From positions 11,730 to 75,729 of the forward strand of contig UNSJ01000002.1 of NCBI GenBank assembly GCA_900548405.1: a DNA stretch of 64,000 nt, written 5' to 3'. Source of the stretch: Candidatus Gastranaerophilales bacterium. Its GTDB lineage: Bacteria; Cyanobacteriota; Vampirovibrionia; Gastranaerophilales; Gastranaerophilaceae. A program made the position numbers and the translations under genes. This document shows positions 19,266 through 28,235 of this stretch, one piece after another (the stretch's first letter is position 1; every line of letters begins with the position of its first letter). A model generated the notes under the pieces. The model saw nothing but the letters and a program-made list of their open reading frames with translations, was not told the origin of the DNA and did not search any database.

Positions 19266-19346
19266 AAAATATACAATAAAGTTATTGACTGATAGCTGCT
19301 ATCAAGTAGTAAAATAATAATATTATAAAAATCAAGGAGAATAATA

Positions 19347-20003
19347 ATGAAAAGCTCATTATTTAAAATTTTTTTGGCATTATTGTTAGTTGGAGGAAAT
19401 GTAACTATGGCACAAGATTTTAACCAGCCTTTTAACGAAGGAGAAATCACCCCTTACAGTAAATATTTTACCGGTGAAACTCATTTGAATATGCTGTGTT
19501 TAAAAGATGATATTTGGAATTTATCAATGTGCACCGTTTATTGGATTTCCAAAGACTTAGAATGCATTGGTCATATTAAATGAAACATTTAAATAAAGAG
19601 GTGACAAAACGCCGTTAAAGTCAACTGCAACTGTTGAAGAAAATGAGCGTTATGAAAAAGGTTTTGCTATTCAAAATCCATTTGTATGGAGATGAAATAG
19701 AAAAAGCTCTATCGGGATTACCTGATGATATGGGAAAAGACGTATCCGGATTTTTGACTGAAGTATGTTTCGGGGATTTTTATACCAGAGGCGGTCTTGA
19801 TATAAAAACAAGAGAACTGTTAGTAATAAGTATATTGGTTACAACAGGAAATACAAACACTTTGAAAAGCCATATAGAAGGTAATCTTAAAGTCGGTAAC
19901 ACTAAATAAGATATAACCGCTGCATTTACAGTGGATGCTGTATGAAGTTTTCCCGAACACGATAAGCGCTTTAAAGGCTGCAAAAGAAGTATTTTCAAAA
20001 TAA
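19347..20003 (+). pseudogene. Decayed cupin / carboxymuconolactone decarboxylase-family gene
   Basis: An intact ATG with AAGGAGA upstream opens 78 codons: a signal peptide (to VTMA) and the start of a cupin domain (FNQPFNEGEITPYSKYFTGE). The frame then ends early. Downstream, pieces of a carboxymuconolactone decarboxylase-like domain appear in different frames: RYEKGFAIQNPFVW in one, a frameshift near 19690, then DEIEKALSGLPDD and CFGDFYTRGGLDIKTREL in another, stopping at 19909. Further degraded family sequence (ITAAFTVDAV, then FPEHDKRFK) is broken by stops. Intact homologues join a secreted cupin to this domain. At least one internal deletion, one frameshift and two stops are needed, so I call it a pseudogene. 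Confidence 0.8.
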
Positions 20004-20038
20004 TGAGAAATTTAAAATAATTTTTGGTGACTAAAAAA

Positions 20039-20068
20039 AGAGGATTAGGAAAAATCCTATCCTCTTTT
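20039..20068. terminator. Terminator beyond tRNA-Arg
   Basis: GAGGATTAGGA pairs with TCCTATCCTC around an A-rich loop, with A and T runs on the two sides. It lies just past the 3' end of the minus-strand tRNA and also closes the pseudogene side. Confidence 0.8.
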
Positions 20069-20072
20069 TATT

Positions 20073-20146
<74 letters not shown>

Positions 20147-20260
20147 TTGGATCCAGAGGGTTTAGACAAGCGTTTGGTTTTTGGGGTACCTGTATAATCC
20201 CTCATACGTTTTATGCTATCATAAAAAAAATTTTTGGCAAGAAGTTTTTTACAATTTATT

Positions 20261-21082
20261 TTATAATATAACTTCTTCTTTTTTGTCATATTCTTTTGTA
20301 AATGCATATTTATAAAGCATTATAAAGAACAAAATAAACATTATTACAATAAAGACATTCACGGATATTGGAAAGACTTTAAAATCTTGAAAAATATTTG
20401 CCCAATCATTTTTTTCTGGCCAAATATATGCGATTACAAATGGCAGTGCACTGATTTGCCAGAATAGTTTTGGCAGAATCCTTTTGCCGAATGTTATTCC
20501 TGTTAAAAATATTATTGAGTATATATAACAAAGGATTGTTAAAATATCCCAGCTTGTAGTGCCTTCAAAATCAGTGAATGCTTCATAAAGGTTAGCTATA
20601 AAATATGGAATATAAAAACAAATTAATGAAAATAATGCAAATATGTTGAAAAAACGGTTGTTGGCTTCAGTGTAGAAGCTGTAATTTTTGTACAATCTAT
20701 AAAAAGCAAAATATACAGGTGAAAGAACAATAAAGAATAAGATTGTACAAATTATAAATGTTAAAAGAGCAGCTATTTGTTCTGTTGTAGTGTTTCTTAC
20801 TGAATCATTATTAAGCATTATAGCCATAGGAGTTAATATGTTTGTTAGAACTAATGCAGCGAGCGATATATTTATGAATTTTTTTGAGCAGGTTTTTAGT
20901 TTAGCAGCAAGCGTATAAAACAGTGCGAATACGCTAAACCCGAAAATAAATACACCTATTGTTATTAATCCTAACGTTTCGGAAATATTTAGTGATGAAT
21001 TTGTACTTTCACCCATTGCAAATTTAAAATTTATTCCAAACAAGGCAAGTGAGTACAATGCAAAAACAAATTTCCAAAACAT
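20261..21082 (-). CDS. Multi-pass membrane protein of unknown function
   Basis: 273 residues with about seven or eight hydrophobic helices spread over the length (for example LGLITIGVFIFGFSVFALF near 40 and FIVIMFILFFIMLYKYAF near 245). Short charged loops separate them and the C-terminus is charged (KEYDKKEEVIL). No family motif is recognised. GGAGAAAT precedes the ATG. It stands alone between the tRNA and the divergent alaS. Function unknown. Confidence 0.75.
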   Translation of the reverse strand: MFWKFVFALYSLALFGINFKFAMGESTNSSLNISETLGLITIGVFIFGFSVFALFYTLAAKLKTCSKKFINISLAALVLTNILTPMAIMLNNDSVRNTTTEQIAALLTFIICTILFFIVLSPVYFAFYRLYKNYSFYTEANNRFFNIFALFSLICFYIPYFIANLYEAFTDFEGTTSWDILTILCYIYSIIFLTGITFGKRILPKLFWQISALPFVIAYIWPEKNDWANIFQDFKVFPISVNVFIVIMFILFFIMLYKYAFTKEYDKKEEVIL

Positions 21083-21225
21083 AATATTTCTCCTAAATTC
21101 GAATAAATTTTATCATTTTAATTCATATTAAGCAATCCACTTAAAAAATGATATTATTTTTTACAACTGTTTTTGTTTAATATATAATTTTCTTATAACG
21201 TATTAAATAAAAGGAAATATAGATT

Positions 21226-23832
21226 ATGCTAACCGGAAACCAAGTAAGAAAATTATATCTTGACTATTTTAAAGATAAACATCAACATACAATTGTAGAA
21301 AGTTCAAGTCTTGTACCTGATAATCCGACTGTATTGTTAACAACTGCGGGAATGCTTCAATTTTTACCTATATTTTTGGGTATTACAAAATCGCCTTACA
21401 ATCCTGCCCGTGCAACTTCTTGCCAAAAATGCGCAAGAGCGGGCGGTAAAGACAGTGATATTGAAAACGTAGGAAGAACACCTCGCCACCACACATTCTT
21501 TGAAATGCTGGGTAATTTCTCATTTGGCGACTATTATAAAAAAGAAATCATTCCCTGGGCTTGGGAATTTGTTACGGAAGTTTTGAAGCTTGATAAGGAC
21601 AGACTTTGGATTACAATTTTTGAAACAGATGATGAAGCTTACGAAATTTGGAGAAGCGTAGGAGTTCCTGCAGAGCGTATTAAGCGCAAAGGCAAAAAAG
21701 ATAACTTCTGGGGACCTCCGGGAGCATCAGGATCTTGCGGACCTTGTTCTGAAATCCATTATGATTTAGGCGAAGACTTAAAATGTTCTGACGATTGCGG
21801 AATTGATACCTGTGAATGCGACAGATGGGTTGAGATTTGGAACCTTGTATTTACAGAGTTGTATCAGGACGAAGAGGGCAACCAATCTCCGCTTGAAAGC
21901 AAAAATGTTGATACAGGTATGGGCTTGGAACGTATTACAATGGTTTGTCAGGGTGTTCGTTCAACTTTTGAAACAGACCTGTTAAAGCCAATTATGGATA
22001 AAGTTTCCGAGATGAGCGGAGTTCCTTATAAAAAATCTGAAAAAACAGACGTTTCTTTAAGAATTATCACAGACCATGCAAGATGTGTTTCTTTCTTGAT
22101 TTCTGACGGTGTAATTCCGGGTAACGAAGGAAGAAGTTATGTTTTGAGAATGATTTTAAGACGTGCGTTACGTCACGGAAAAATTCTCGGAATGGATTTG
22201 CCGTTCTTGTATAAGCTTGTTGATACTGTTGTTGAACATTACGGCGAAGCTTATCCTGATTTGGTTAAGAATAAGGCAAAAATTATTGATACGATTAAAA
22301 AAGAAGAAGAACGTTTTGCAAAAACTCTTGACAGAGGCTACAAAATGCTTGACGAATTCATTGCAGATAAAAAAGATATTGACGGTGAAAGTGCGTTTAG
22401 ACTGTATGATACCTTTGGCTTCCCGTTTGAATTGACACGTGAAATCGCTGAAGAAAACGGTTTGAAAGTCGATGAAGAAGGCTATAAAACTGCAATGCAG
22501 GAGCAAAAAGACAGAGCAAAAGCTGCAACTGCAAAAATCAGTGTTACAGGTGATATTAAATATGCTAAAGTTGAAGATGAAGTAGGTTCTACTGAGTTTG
22601 TCGGATACACCGAAAACGAATGTGATGCAAAAATTCTTGCAACAATAGAGGGTGACGGATACGTTGATATTGTATTGGATAAAACACCTTTCTATGCAGA
22701 ATGCGGTGGTCAGACAGGTGACAGCGGATATATTGAAAATGAAAGTTTGAAAGCTGAAGTTTTGACAACTTTCAAGGTTAATAAGCTTTTTGTTCACCGT
22801 TCAAAAGTTATTAACGGCGAGATTACTATCGGAGAAAAAGTTCACGCTAAAATTGATGTTGAAAGACGTGAAGAAATAAGACTTCACCACTCATCAGCCC
22901 ACCTGTTACAGGCAGCTTTGACAAAAGTTTTGGGTGATGAAGTGCATCAGGCTGGTTCTCAGGTTGAAGAAAACAGAATGCGTTTTGACTTTACGTTTTC
23001 ACGAGCAATGACACCTGATGAGATTTTCAAAGCAGAAGATATTGTTAACTCATGGATTTCTCAAGGTTTGGATGTTACAACTCAGGAGATGGACATTGAA
23101 CAGGCAAAACTTACAGGAGCTGTTGCGCTGTTTGGTGAAAAATACGAAGATGTTGTAAGAGTTGTTTCTATGGGAACACCAACACAGTGTATTTCAAAAG
23201 AATTTTGTGCAGGTACACATGCGAGAAATACGAGAGATTTGCGTTTGTTTAAAATAGTTTCTGAAGGTGCGATTTCAGCAGGTACAAGACGTATTGAAGT
23301 CGTTGTTTCAAAAGCTGCATTTGAATTTATGAATGCGAAAGTTAAAGAAATGGACAAATTGTCATTGATGTTTAAGGTTCATTATGATGAAGTAATGGAG
23401 CGTATTGAAAAGTTACAGGAAGAAAACAAAGAGCTTCAAAAACATCTTGCAAACGCTCAGGAAGAAAATGCAAGAGCGAAATTCTCAACATTCTTGTCGC
23501 GTGCAGAGGATATTGATGGCGGTAAATTGTTTATTTCTAAGATAGAAGAATTTGACTCTAAGGCTGTAAAAGCAGGTGTTGAACTTCTTGCTAAGAAGCT
23601 TGGTGAAAGCATCATTGTTCTTGTTTCAGGCAATATGGTAATCGCGAGCGTAACCGACGGATTTATCAAAAAGGGTTACAATGCGGGAAAAATCGTCGGT
23701 GAAATCGCAAGAGCAACCGGCGCAAACGGCGGCGGACGTCCAAACTTTGCACAGGGCGGAGTTAAGGACAAATCACAACTGACAGAAATACTTGCAAAAG
23801 TAGAAGAAGAATTAAAGTCAGTGAAAGTTTAA
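21226..23832 (+). CDS. alaS: Alanyl-tRNA synthetase
   Basis: 868 residues, the normal length. The class II catalytic domain is at residues 1-240 (RHHTFFEMLGNFSFGDYYKK is motif 2), followed by the tRNA-recognition helices. The editing domain carries the zinc/deacylase motif HHSSAHLLQAAL near 555 and its partner CAGTH near 664. A coiled coil (about 715-755) and the C-terminal Ala domain ending NGGGRPNFAQGG follow. It charges tRNA-Ala and removes mischarged Ser or Gly. AAGGAAAT precedes the ATG. Monocistronic with a strong terminator. Confidence 0.98.
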   Translation: MLTGNQVRKLYLDYFKDKHQHTIVESSSLVPDNPTVLLTTAGMLQFLPIFLGITKSPYNPARATSCQKCARAGGKDSDIENVGRTPRHHTFFEMLGNFSFGDYYKKEIIPWAWEFVTEVLKLDKDRLWITIFETDDEAYEIWRSVGVPAERIKRKGKKDNFWGPPGASGSCGPCSEIHYDLGEDLKCSDDCGIDTCECDRWVEIWNLVFTELYQDEEGNQSPLESKNVDTGMGLERITMVCQGVRSTFETDLLKPIMDKVSEMSGVPYKKSEKTDVSLRIITDHARCVSFLISDGVIPGNEGRSYVLRMILRRALRHGKILGMDLPFLYKLVDTVVEHYGEAYPDLVKNKAKIIDTIKKEEERFAKTLDRGYKMLDEFIADKKDIDGESAFRLYDTFGFPFELTREIAEENGLKVDEEGYKTAMQEQKDRAKAATAKISVTGDIKYAKVEDEVGSTEFVGYTENECDAKILATIEGDGYVDIVLDKTPFYAECGGQTGDSGYIENESLKAEVLTTFKVNKLFVHRSKVINGEITIGEKVHAKIDVERREEIRLHHSSAHLLQAALTKVLGDEVHQAGSQVEENRMRFDFTFSRAMTPDEIFKAEDIVNSWISQGLDVTTQEMDIEQAKLTGAVALFGEKYEDVVRVVSMGTPTQCISKEFCAGTHARNTRDLRLFKIVSEGAISAGTRRIEVVVSKAAFEFMNAKVKEMDKLSLMFKVHYDEVMERIEKLQEENKELQKHLANAQEENARAKFSTFLSRAEDIDGGKLFISKIEEFDSKAVKAGVELLAKKLGESIIVLVSGNMVIASVTDGFIKKGYNAGKIVGEIARATGANGGGRPNFAQGGVKDKSQLTEILAKVEEELKSVKV

Positions 23833-23861
23833 AAAAGCGGGGATTTAACCCCCGTTTTTTT
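23832..23861. terminator. Bidirectional terminator after alaS
   Basis: AAAAAGCGGGG and CCCCGTTTTTT flank a six-base loop, with A and T runs on both sides. It serves alaS and the convergent small gene, whose last codons lie inside it. Confidence 0.9.
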
Positions 23862-24096
23862 TATTTTCGTACTCAATGTTAACAACTTCACATGTATCAA
23901 GTTCACAGTATAACTTATCAGACAGTTGTAAAATATGTTTTATAACAATTAATATTTTATCCATATCTCCCTCCGAATAATATTTATCACAAAATGTTTT
24001 TAATACTACAATGAAGCAGTTTAGCTGGTGCATTAACAGCTGTGCATTTTTTTTGTTGAACTGATGTTCTTCTTCAAAAGATTTTGTTTCATTCAT
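23845..24096 (-). CDS. Small hypothetical helical protein
   Basis: 83 residues, mostly helical and charged, with Cys residues in CFIVVLKTFCDKYY and CELDTCEVV. No family is recognised. TTGGAGAA lies before the ATG. It is divergent from the small XRE gene across a 99-bp gap with repeated TTGAC-type motifs, so the two may be co-regulated (inference). Confidence 0.55.
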   Translation of the reverse strand: MNETKSFEEEHQFNKKNAQLLMHQLNCFIVVLKTFCDKYYSEGDMDKILIVIKHILQLSDKLYCELDTCEVVNIEYENKKNGG

Positions 24097-24111
24097 AATA
24101 AATTCTCCAAT

Positions 24112-24178
24112 TGACTAATGGTCGTTAATAGTTGACTTTTATTCAATTATAAATTATTGATTATAGTTTGTCAATAGT
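24112..24178. promoter_or_regulatory. Repeated TTGAC motifs between divergent small genes; possible XRE operator
   Basis: TTGACTA at 24112, TTGACTT near 24132 and the inverse GTCAATAG near 24170 form direct and inverted copies. On the plus strand TTGATT, 17 bases and TATTAT make a plausible promoter ending about 10 bases before the XRE start; TATATT lies 7 bases before it. An autoregulatory operator is plausible but not shown. Confidence 0.35.
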
Positions 24179-24195
24179 CTATTATATTTGGTATA

Positions 24196-24432
24196 ATGAC
24201 AGATGAAACAAATAAAATACATATTAAAATAGGTCTTAAAATAAAACTGGAAAGGGCAAAGAGAAAACTTTCACAGGAAAAACTTGCAGAGCTGGCTGAT
24301 TTGAGTAAAACACATGTAGGAGATATTGAACGGGGAACTACTATCCCAACAATTGAAACTCTTAATAGAATTGCAAATGCTTTAGATATTACACTTGTTG
24401 AATTAGTTGATGTCTCAAAAGTTGATTTATAG
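24196..24432 (+). CDS. Small XRE-family regulator
   Basis: 78 residues, almost entirely one Cro/CI helix-turn-helix domain ([20 protein letters not shown], then [20 protein letters not shown] and LDITLVELV). No effector domain. There is no Shine-Dalgarno and a TATATT box ends 7 bases before the ATG, so the mRNA may be leaderless. It lies 38 bases before dut and may be cotranscribed with it. Confidence 0.85.
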   Translation: MTDETNKIHIKIGLKIKLERAKRKLSQEKLAELADLSKTHVGDIERGTTIPTIETLNRIANALDITLVELVDVSKVDL

Positions 24433-24470
24433 GAAATAAGCCGGATTGCTCACCAACGATAGGAGAAATT

Positions 24471-24908
24471 ATGACAGTATTGAAAATAGAACGATTAGCG
24501 CACAACAAATTTCTTCCCGAATATAAAACCGAAGGCGCGGCAGGAATGGATTTGTGCGCGGCTATATCAGAACCTGTTACATTAAAGCCGCTTGAAAGAG
24601 CGTTAATTCCAACAGGATTAAAAATCGAACTTGAACACGGATATGAAGCTCAAATCAGACCGCGCTCGGGATTGTCAATTAAACATGGTATTACTCTTAT
24701 AAACTGTGTCGGCACAATCGATGAGGATTACAGGGGCGAGGTTTGCGTGCCTGTTGTTAATCTTTCTAATGAAACTTATTCAATTCAGCCTGATGAAAGA
24801 ATTGCGCAAATGATTATTGCAAGAGTTGAACAGGCTGAAATTAAAGTTGCTGTCGAGCTTACTGAAACTTCTCGCGGAGATGGCGGATTCGGTTCTACCG
24901 GAAAATGA
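24471..24908 (+). CDS. dut: Deoxyuridine 5'-triphosphate nucleotidohydrolase (dUTPase)
   Basis: 145 residues, standard trimeric dUTPase. The five family motifs are visible: AAGMDLCA near 25, [10 protein letters not shown] near 65, the uracil-binding [13 protein letters not shown] near 80, [10 protein letters not shown] near 110, and the C-terminal [10 protein letters not shown]. It hydrolyses dUTP to dUMP and keeps uracil out of DNA. GGAGAAATT precedes the ATG. Its stop overlaps the start of the next gene (ATGA). Confidence 0.97.
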   Translation: MTVLKIERLAHNKFLPEYKTEGAAGMDLCAAISEPVTLKPLERALIPTGLKIELEHGYEAQIRPRSGLSIKHGITLINCVGTIDEDYRGEVCVPVVNLSNETYSIQPDERIAQMIIARVEQAEIKVAVELTETSRGDGGFGSTGK

Positions 24909-25168
24909 AATACTTAAAATATTCTCTGCCTTTATTGTTTATTCTTGCTGTTGAACTTTTGGTAAGGTTCAGCCATAATTCGATTTGCTTGTGGAAAATT
25001 TTTACAGGACATGAATGCTGGGGATGCGGAATTACAAGAGCATTCGATGCATTGTTTCATTTGCAGTTTCAAAAAGCTTTTGAGCTTAACCATTTTATAA
25101 TTCTTGTTGCACCTTTAATGTTATATTTATGGTTCAAACTAATATTATTAGACGATACGAAATCATAA
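24905..25168 (+). CDS. DUF2752-family small membrane protein
   Basis: 87 residues with an N-terminal and a C-terminal membrane helix and the family motif [20 protein letters not shown] between them. Proteins of this family are common in Bacteroidetes and Cyanobacteria and have no assigned role. The start codon overlaps the dut stop, so the two are translationally coupled. Confidence 0.85.
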   Translation: MKYLKYSLPLLFILAVELLVRFSHNSICLWKIFTGHECWGCGITRAFDALFHLQFQKAFELNHFIILVAPLMLYLWFKLILLDDTKS

Positions 25169-25214
25169 AGACTTTGGTAATATTTTGGTGTTAACAAAAT
25201 GAAAGGATGATTAT

Positions 25215-25553
25215 ATGTCAAATGAAGGAACAGGAATGGTTGGTAACAAATCCTATACCGCTGCTTTATTATTGTCGTTTTTCTTAGGCGGTTTTGGTAT
25301 TCACAGATTTTACACAGGCTATATCGGATTAGGTATTTTGCAGCTTTTAACAGCAGGCGGATGCGGAATCTGGGCATTAATTGACTTTGTAAGCATTTGT
25401 TTTGGCAAATATAAAGATGCACAAGGCAATGAATTGGCTGATTACAATCCTCAGCTTGGAAAAATTATGTTTGGTGTATGGGTAGTATTATTTATATTAG
25501 GTGTTATTTATAATATCAGTGTTACATCAGCTATTTTAAATTCTGCACATTAA
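25215..25553 (+). CDS. TM2-domain membrane protein
   Basis: 112 residues. The TM2 domain is obvious: KSYTAALLLSFFLGGFGIHR, FYTGYIGLGILQLLTAGGCG and IWALIDFVSI form the two-helix unit. A third hydrophobic helix (VWVVLFILGVIYNISV) follows. Function of bacterial TM2 proteins is unknown. AAAGGATG precedes the ATG; a terminator follows. Confidence 0.92.
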   Translation: MSNEGTGMVGNKSYTAALLLSFFLGGFGIHRFYTGYIGLGILQLLTAGGCGIWALIDFVSICFGKYKDAQGNELADYNPQLGKIMFGVWVVLFILGVIYNISVTSAILNSAH

Positions 25554-25569
25554 TATAAATTCTTATAAA

Positions 25570-25600
25570 AAAAAGAACCTTAGAAATAAGGTTCTTTTTT
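25570..25600 (+). terminator. Terminator after the TM2 gene
   Basis: AAAAAGAACCTTA pairs with TAAGGTTCTTTTT around a short loop, ending in a T run. Confidence 0.88.
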
Positions 25601-25652
25601 TACACTTTTTTTTTAATTAACATTCACGAGAAAAAGAGAGGAAAATAATATT

Positions 25653-25823
25653 TTATTTTTTGCCTTTGAAAACTGATATATCTGATAAATCTTTTAAGGC
25701 AAAATTGGTATTTACATCGAAAATTGCGTTAGGATTTTGATTTTCTGCATTTTTAAGTTTTGTCCAATAGTCAGGATCCAGCTGCGGGCGTCCTTTAGGT
25801 AATTCACTATTAAATTCAACCAT
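25653..25823 (-). CDS. Very small hypothetical protein
   Basis: 56 residues from MVEFNSELPKGRPQLDPDYW. No family is recognised. AAGGAATAT lies before this ATG; the reading frame also extends 13 codons upstream but without a ribosome binding site. The protein is polar and soluble. Confidence rests on the ribosome binding site and plausible composition only. Confidence 0.5.
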   Translation of the reverse strand: MVEFNSELPKGRPQLDPDYWTKLKNAENQNPNAIFDVNTNFALKDLSDISVFKGKK

Positions 25824-25904
25824 ACATATATTCCTTTGCTTATTATTCTTAACGTCAAACAAGAAAAAAAACTTTAGGATTTCTCTGTTTTTATTAAGAA
25901 TTTG

Positions 25905-28136
25905 TTACACTCGTTTTATTGTTAATAACATATCATTAGGTATATAAAAATCTTTTACTCCGTAATTTGCATTAATGAATAAAAATTCCAAAACTTCTCC
26001 TGGTTCAACACCAAGATTTTCAAAAGGAATGCTTATATCTACAACCTTGTCATACACAGCTTTAATTTCTTTTGATGAAGTAACTGCCCACAGATTATTA
26101 GGAATTGCTTTTACCAATCTTACAAGATTAATTTCACCGTCATAAATTGAAATTTGCATTTCATTATGGAATTTTTCTTTTGAAATCGGCAAAAGGCTTT
26201 CAGTTTTTTGAATAATTCTTATTGGAGAAAGCGACTGCTTACGGCTTTGATTTCTCATATAAACGTACATCTGATTTACTCTTTTGGACATAGAAGGAGT
26301 ATCTTTCAGATATTCGTTTATATAAAATCTCAAGTATAAATTGTCTTTGTCATATCCAAAGCAGATTTTGTCGTAAAATTTGTCTTCTTTAAGCACAGGT
26401 CCGTCAGGGATTTTGATGCAGCCTGCATTCAACCAGTTTTCATCATCTTTTTCTTTTCCGTCCATAACAGGTGTAAATTCGCCTTTAGGATATCTGGAAG
26501 GTTTTGTAATAGCTGAAAGTAAAGGCGTGTCAAGATATTGCGGCACTTCAAGCCCTAAGAATAAATAAATATTTTTCAAATGTTCTCTAAATATATAATC
26601 AAAAATATTATCCCGGCCTGAATCGTTTGGCTCACCGTACCACCAGAACCAGTCGCTGCCTTCACATATAAACAGCTCTCGTCTTGCTGCTTCAATGTTA
26701 GGGTTTAGCGGATTTTGTTTTACGTAAGCCGAAAAATCATCGCGGACCTGTTTTAAATATGTCCAGGCAAGGTTTTTTAAAGGTTCGTCAATCCACAACT
26801 TAAAGTTTCTATTAACCCAGGAACCTGAACTGATTTTATTCAATGGTTTTTGTATGTCTTTATCAAGATAATCACTGATAAGAACAGTTTCCAAGCTCGG
26901 GTCATTTTCGATTAACGAATAAATTGTTGATAAGAAAGTTGAGCCGTCAGCTGTGTAATTTTCCCAACAGTTTTCACCATCCATAGCAATCGTAATTAAA
27001 TGGTTTTCATCGGGTGAAGAAAGCAGTTTGCTTTGTGCAACTTTAATTCTGTCATACAAGTCGTTTGCAGCACTTTCTGCAGGGTGGTTCGGGTATTCAA
27101 AACCGATAAGGTTAGGAATAACTGAATCTCTAAATATTATATTTACTCCGTCGTCTTTGTATTTATAAGATTTTAACAGGTGATACGGATCTTCAAGGTA
27201 GCCTCTGAAATCTCTTACAAATTCAAAATTTATTGAATTGGATAAAATACCCTCATCGGAAATAGTCCAGTCAACACCGAGTTCTTTAAGCAGTCCCAAT
27301 TCTTTGCTGCTTATGCAATGTTCGGAAGGCCAGATGCCTCTTGGACGTTTTCCAAAAATATTTTCCATTCTGTCAAGTGCCATTTCAGTCTGCATTCTGG
27401 CATCAAGTTCCATTTTTAGATTTGTAGGCAAATCATTTTCAGAAGATTTTTTAATACTTTTAATGTCGAGTAAAATAGGTAAAATAGGATGATAGTAAGG
27501 ACTGGTTGTAATTTCAATTCTTCCTTCATCAGAGAATTTTTTGTATGTAGGTATAATTTTTCTTATTATATCTCTTTGGATATCAATAATTTTTATTCTG
27601 TCTTCTGTTGTATAATCTTTTCCTTTTTTAATAAGTTTTTTAAGTTCAGGATAGATGTTTTTGTAAATAGGATCAAACCAGGCAAGGTTAAACAAAGCCA
27701 TTAAGTCAGAATATTCCTGATTTGAAAACATATTAATATCGTTTTCGGGATTCAGCTGGTATTTTTGATAAAGCCTGTTGTATTCTTCAGAGGGAAGAAT
27801 CATCGAATGAAAATTTGCATCAAAAAAATTGTTGATAATAAATTCTTTATCATCAGCAGTTAAATCTTCAACATCGGTTATGGTTAATCTGGAATGAATG
27901 TCGTGCAAATCGTTTTCACCATAATCTATTAACGAATCCAATAGAACCGGAACAAGATTAAAGTTTAATTTAATCTTAGGAAATTTTTCCAAAATTAAAA
28001 CCATATCAAGATAATCTTTTACGGCATGCAGTCTGACCCAAGGCATTAAATAATCACCTGTGGGTGTTAATTGGTAAACAGGCTGGTGCATGTGCCAGTA
28101 GAATGCTATTGATAGTTTTTTTGTTTGGCTCATCAT
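25905..28136 (-). CDS. Glycoside hydrolase family 57 (alpha-amylase / amylopullulanase type)
   Basis: 743 residues. The N-terminal GH57 barrel starts with AFYWHMHQPVY near residue 12, followed by LNFNLVPVLLDSL and the GxWPSE motif (RGIWPSEHCIS, near 268), where the Glu is the likely nucleophile. TIAMDGENCWENY near 378 holds the acid/base Asp region. From about 560 a carbohydrate-binding or DOMON-like beta domain follows (NAGCIKIPDGPV to SIPFENLGVEPGE). It should cut alpha-glucans such as glycogen in the cytoplasm, as no signal peptide is present. There is no Shine-Dalgarno; TATAAA ends 5 bases before the first ATG. It is divergent from a GT4 gene. Confidence 0.9.
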   Translation of the reverse strand: MMSQTKKLSIAFYWHMHQPVYQLTPTGDYLMPWVRLHAVKDYLDMVLILEKFPKIKLNFNLVPVLLDSLIDYGENDLHDIHSRLTITDVEDLTADDKEFIINNFFDANFHSMILPSEEYNRLYQKYQLNPENDINMFSNQEYSDLMALFNLAWFDPIYKNIYPELKKLIKKGKDYTTEDRIKIIDIQRDIIRKIIPTYKKFSDEGRIEITTSPYYHPILPILLDIKSIKKSSENDLPTNLKMELDARMQTEMALDRMENIFGKRPRGIWPSEHCISSKELGLLKELGVDWTISDEGILSNSINFEFVRDFRGYLEDPYHLLKSYKYKDDGVNIIFRDSVIPNLIGFEYPNHPAESAANDLYDRIKVAQSKLLSSPDENHLITIAMDGENCWENYTADGSTFLSTIYSLIENDPSLETVLISDYLDKDIQKPLNKISSGSWVNRNFKLWIDEPLKNLAWTYLKQVRDDFSAYVKQNPLNPNIEAARRELFICEGSDWFWWYGEPNDSGRDNIFDYIFREHLKNIYLFLGLEVPQYLDTPLLSAITKPSRYPKGEFTPVMDGKEKDDENWLNAGCIKIPDGPVLKEDKFYDKICFGYDKDNLYLRFYINEYLKDTPSMSKRVNQMYVYMRNQSRKQSLSPIRIIQKTESLLPISKEKFHNEMQISIYDGEINLVRLVKAIPNNLWAVTSSKEIKAVYDKVVDISIPFENLGVEPGEVLEFLFINANYGVKDFYIPNDMLLTIKRV

Positions 28137-28235
28137 AAATTTTTATACCACACTGCTATTCCTAAAATTATTATATCATTGAAATTCCAAAAATGGAAAC
28201 AATTTACATATGCAAATTTATGTTATAATCCTTTT

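Noticed and set aside
20193-20206. TATAATCCCTCATA shared with 62421-62434
   Set aside because: In a 64-kb AT-rich sequence several chance pairs of identical 14-mers are expected.
22168-22797. 209-codon minus-strand frame inside alaS
   Set aside because: Shadow of a conserved gene; composition rich in Phe, Cys and Ile from antisense AT-rich codons.
24905-25168. Possible toxin or antitoxin role for the small gene after dut
   Set aside because: It matches the DUF2752 membrane family, not a toxin-antitoxin pair.
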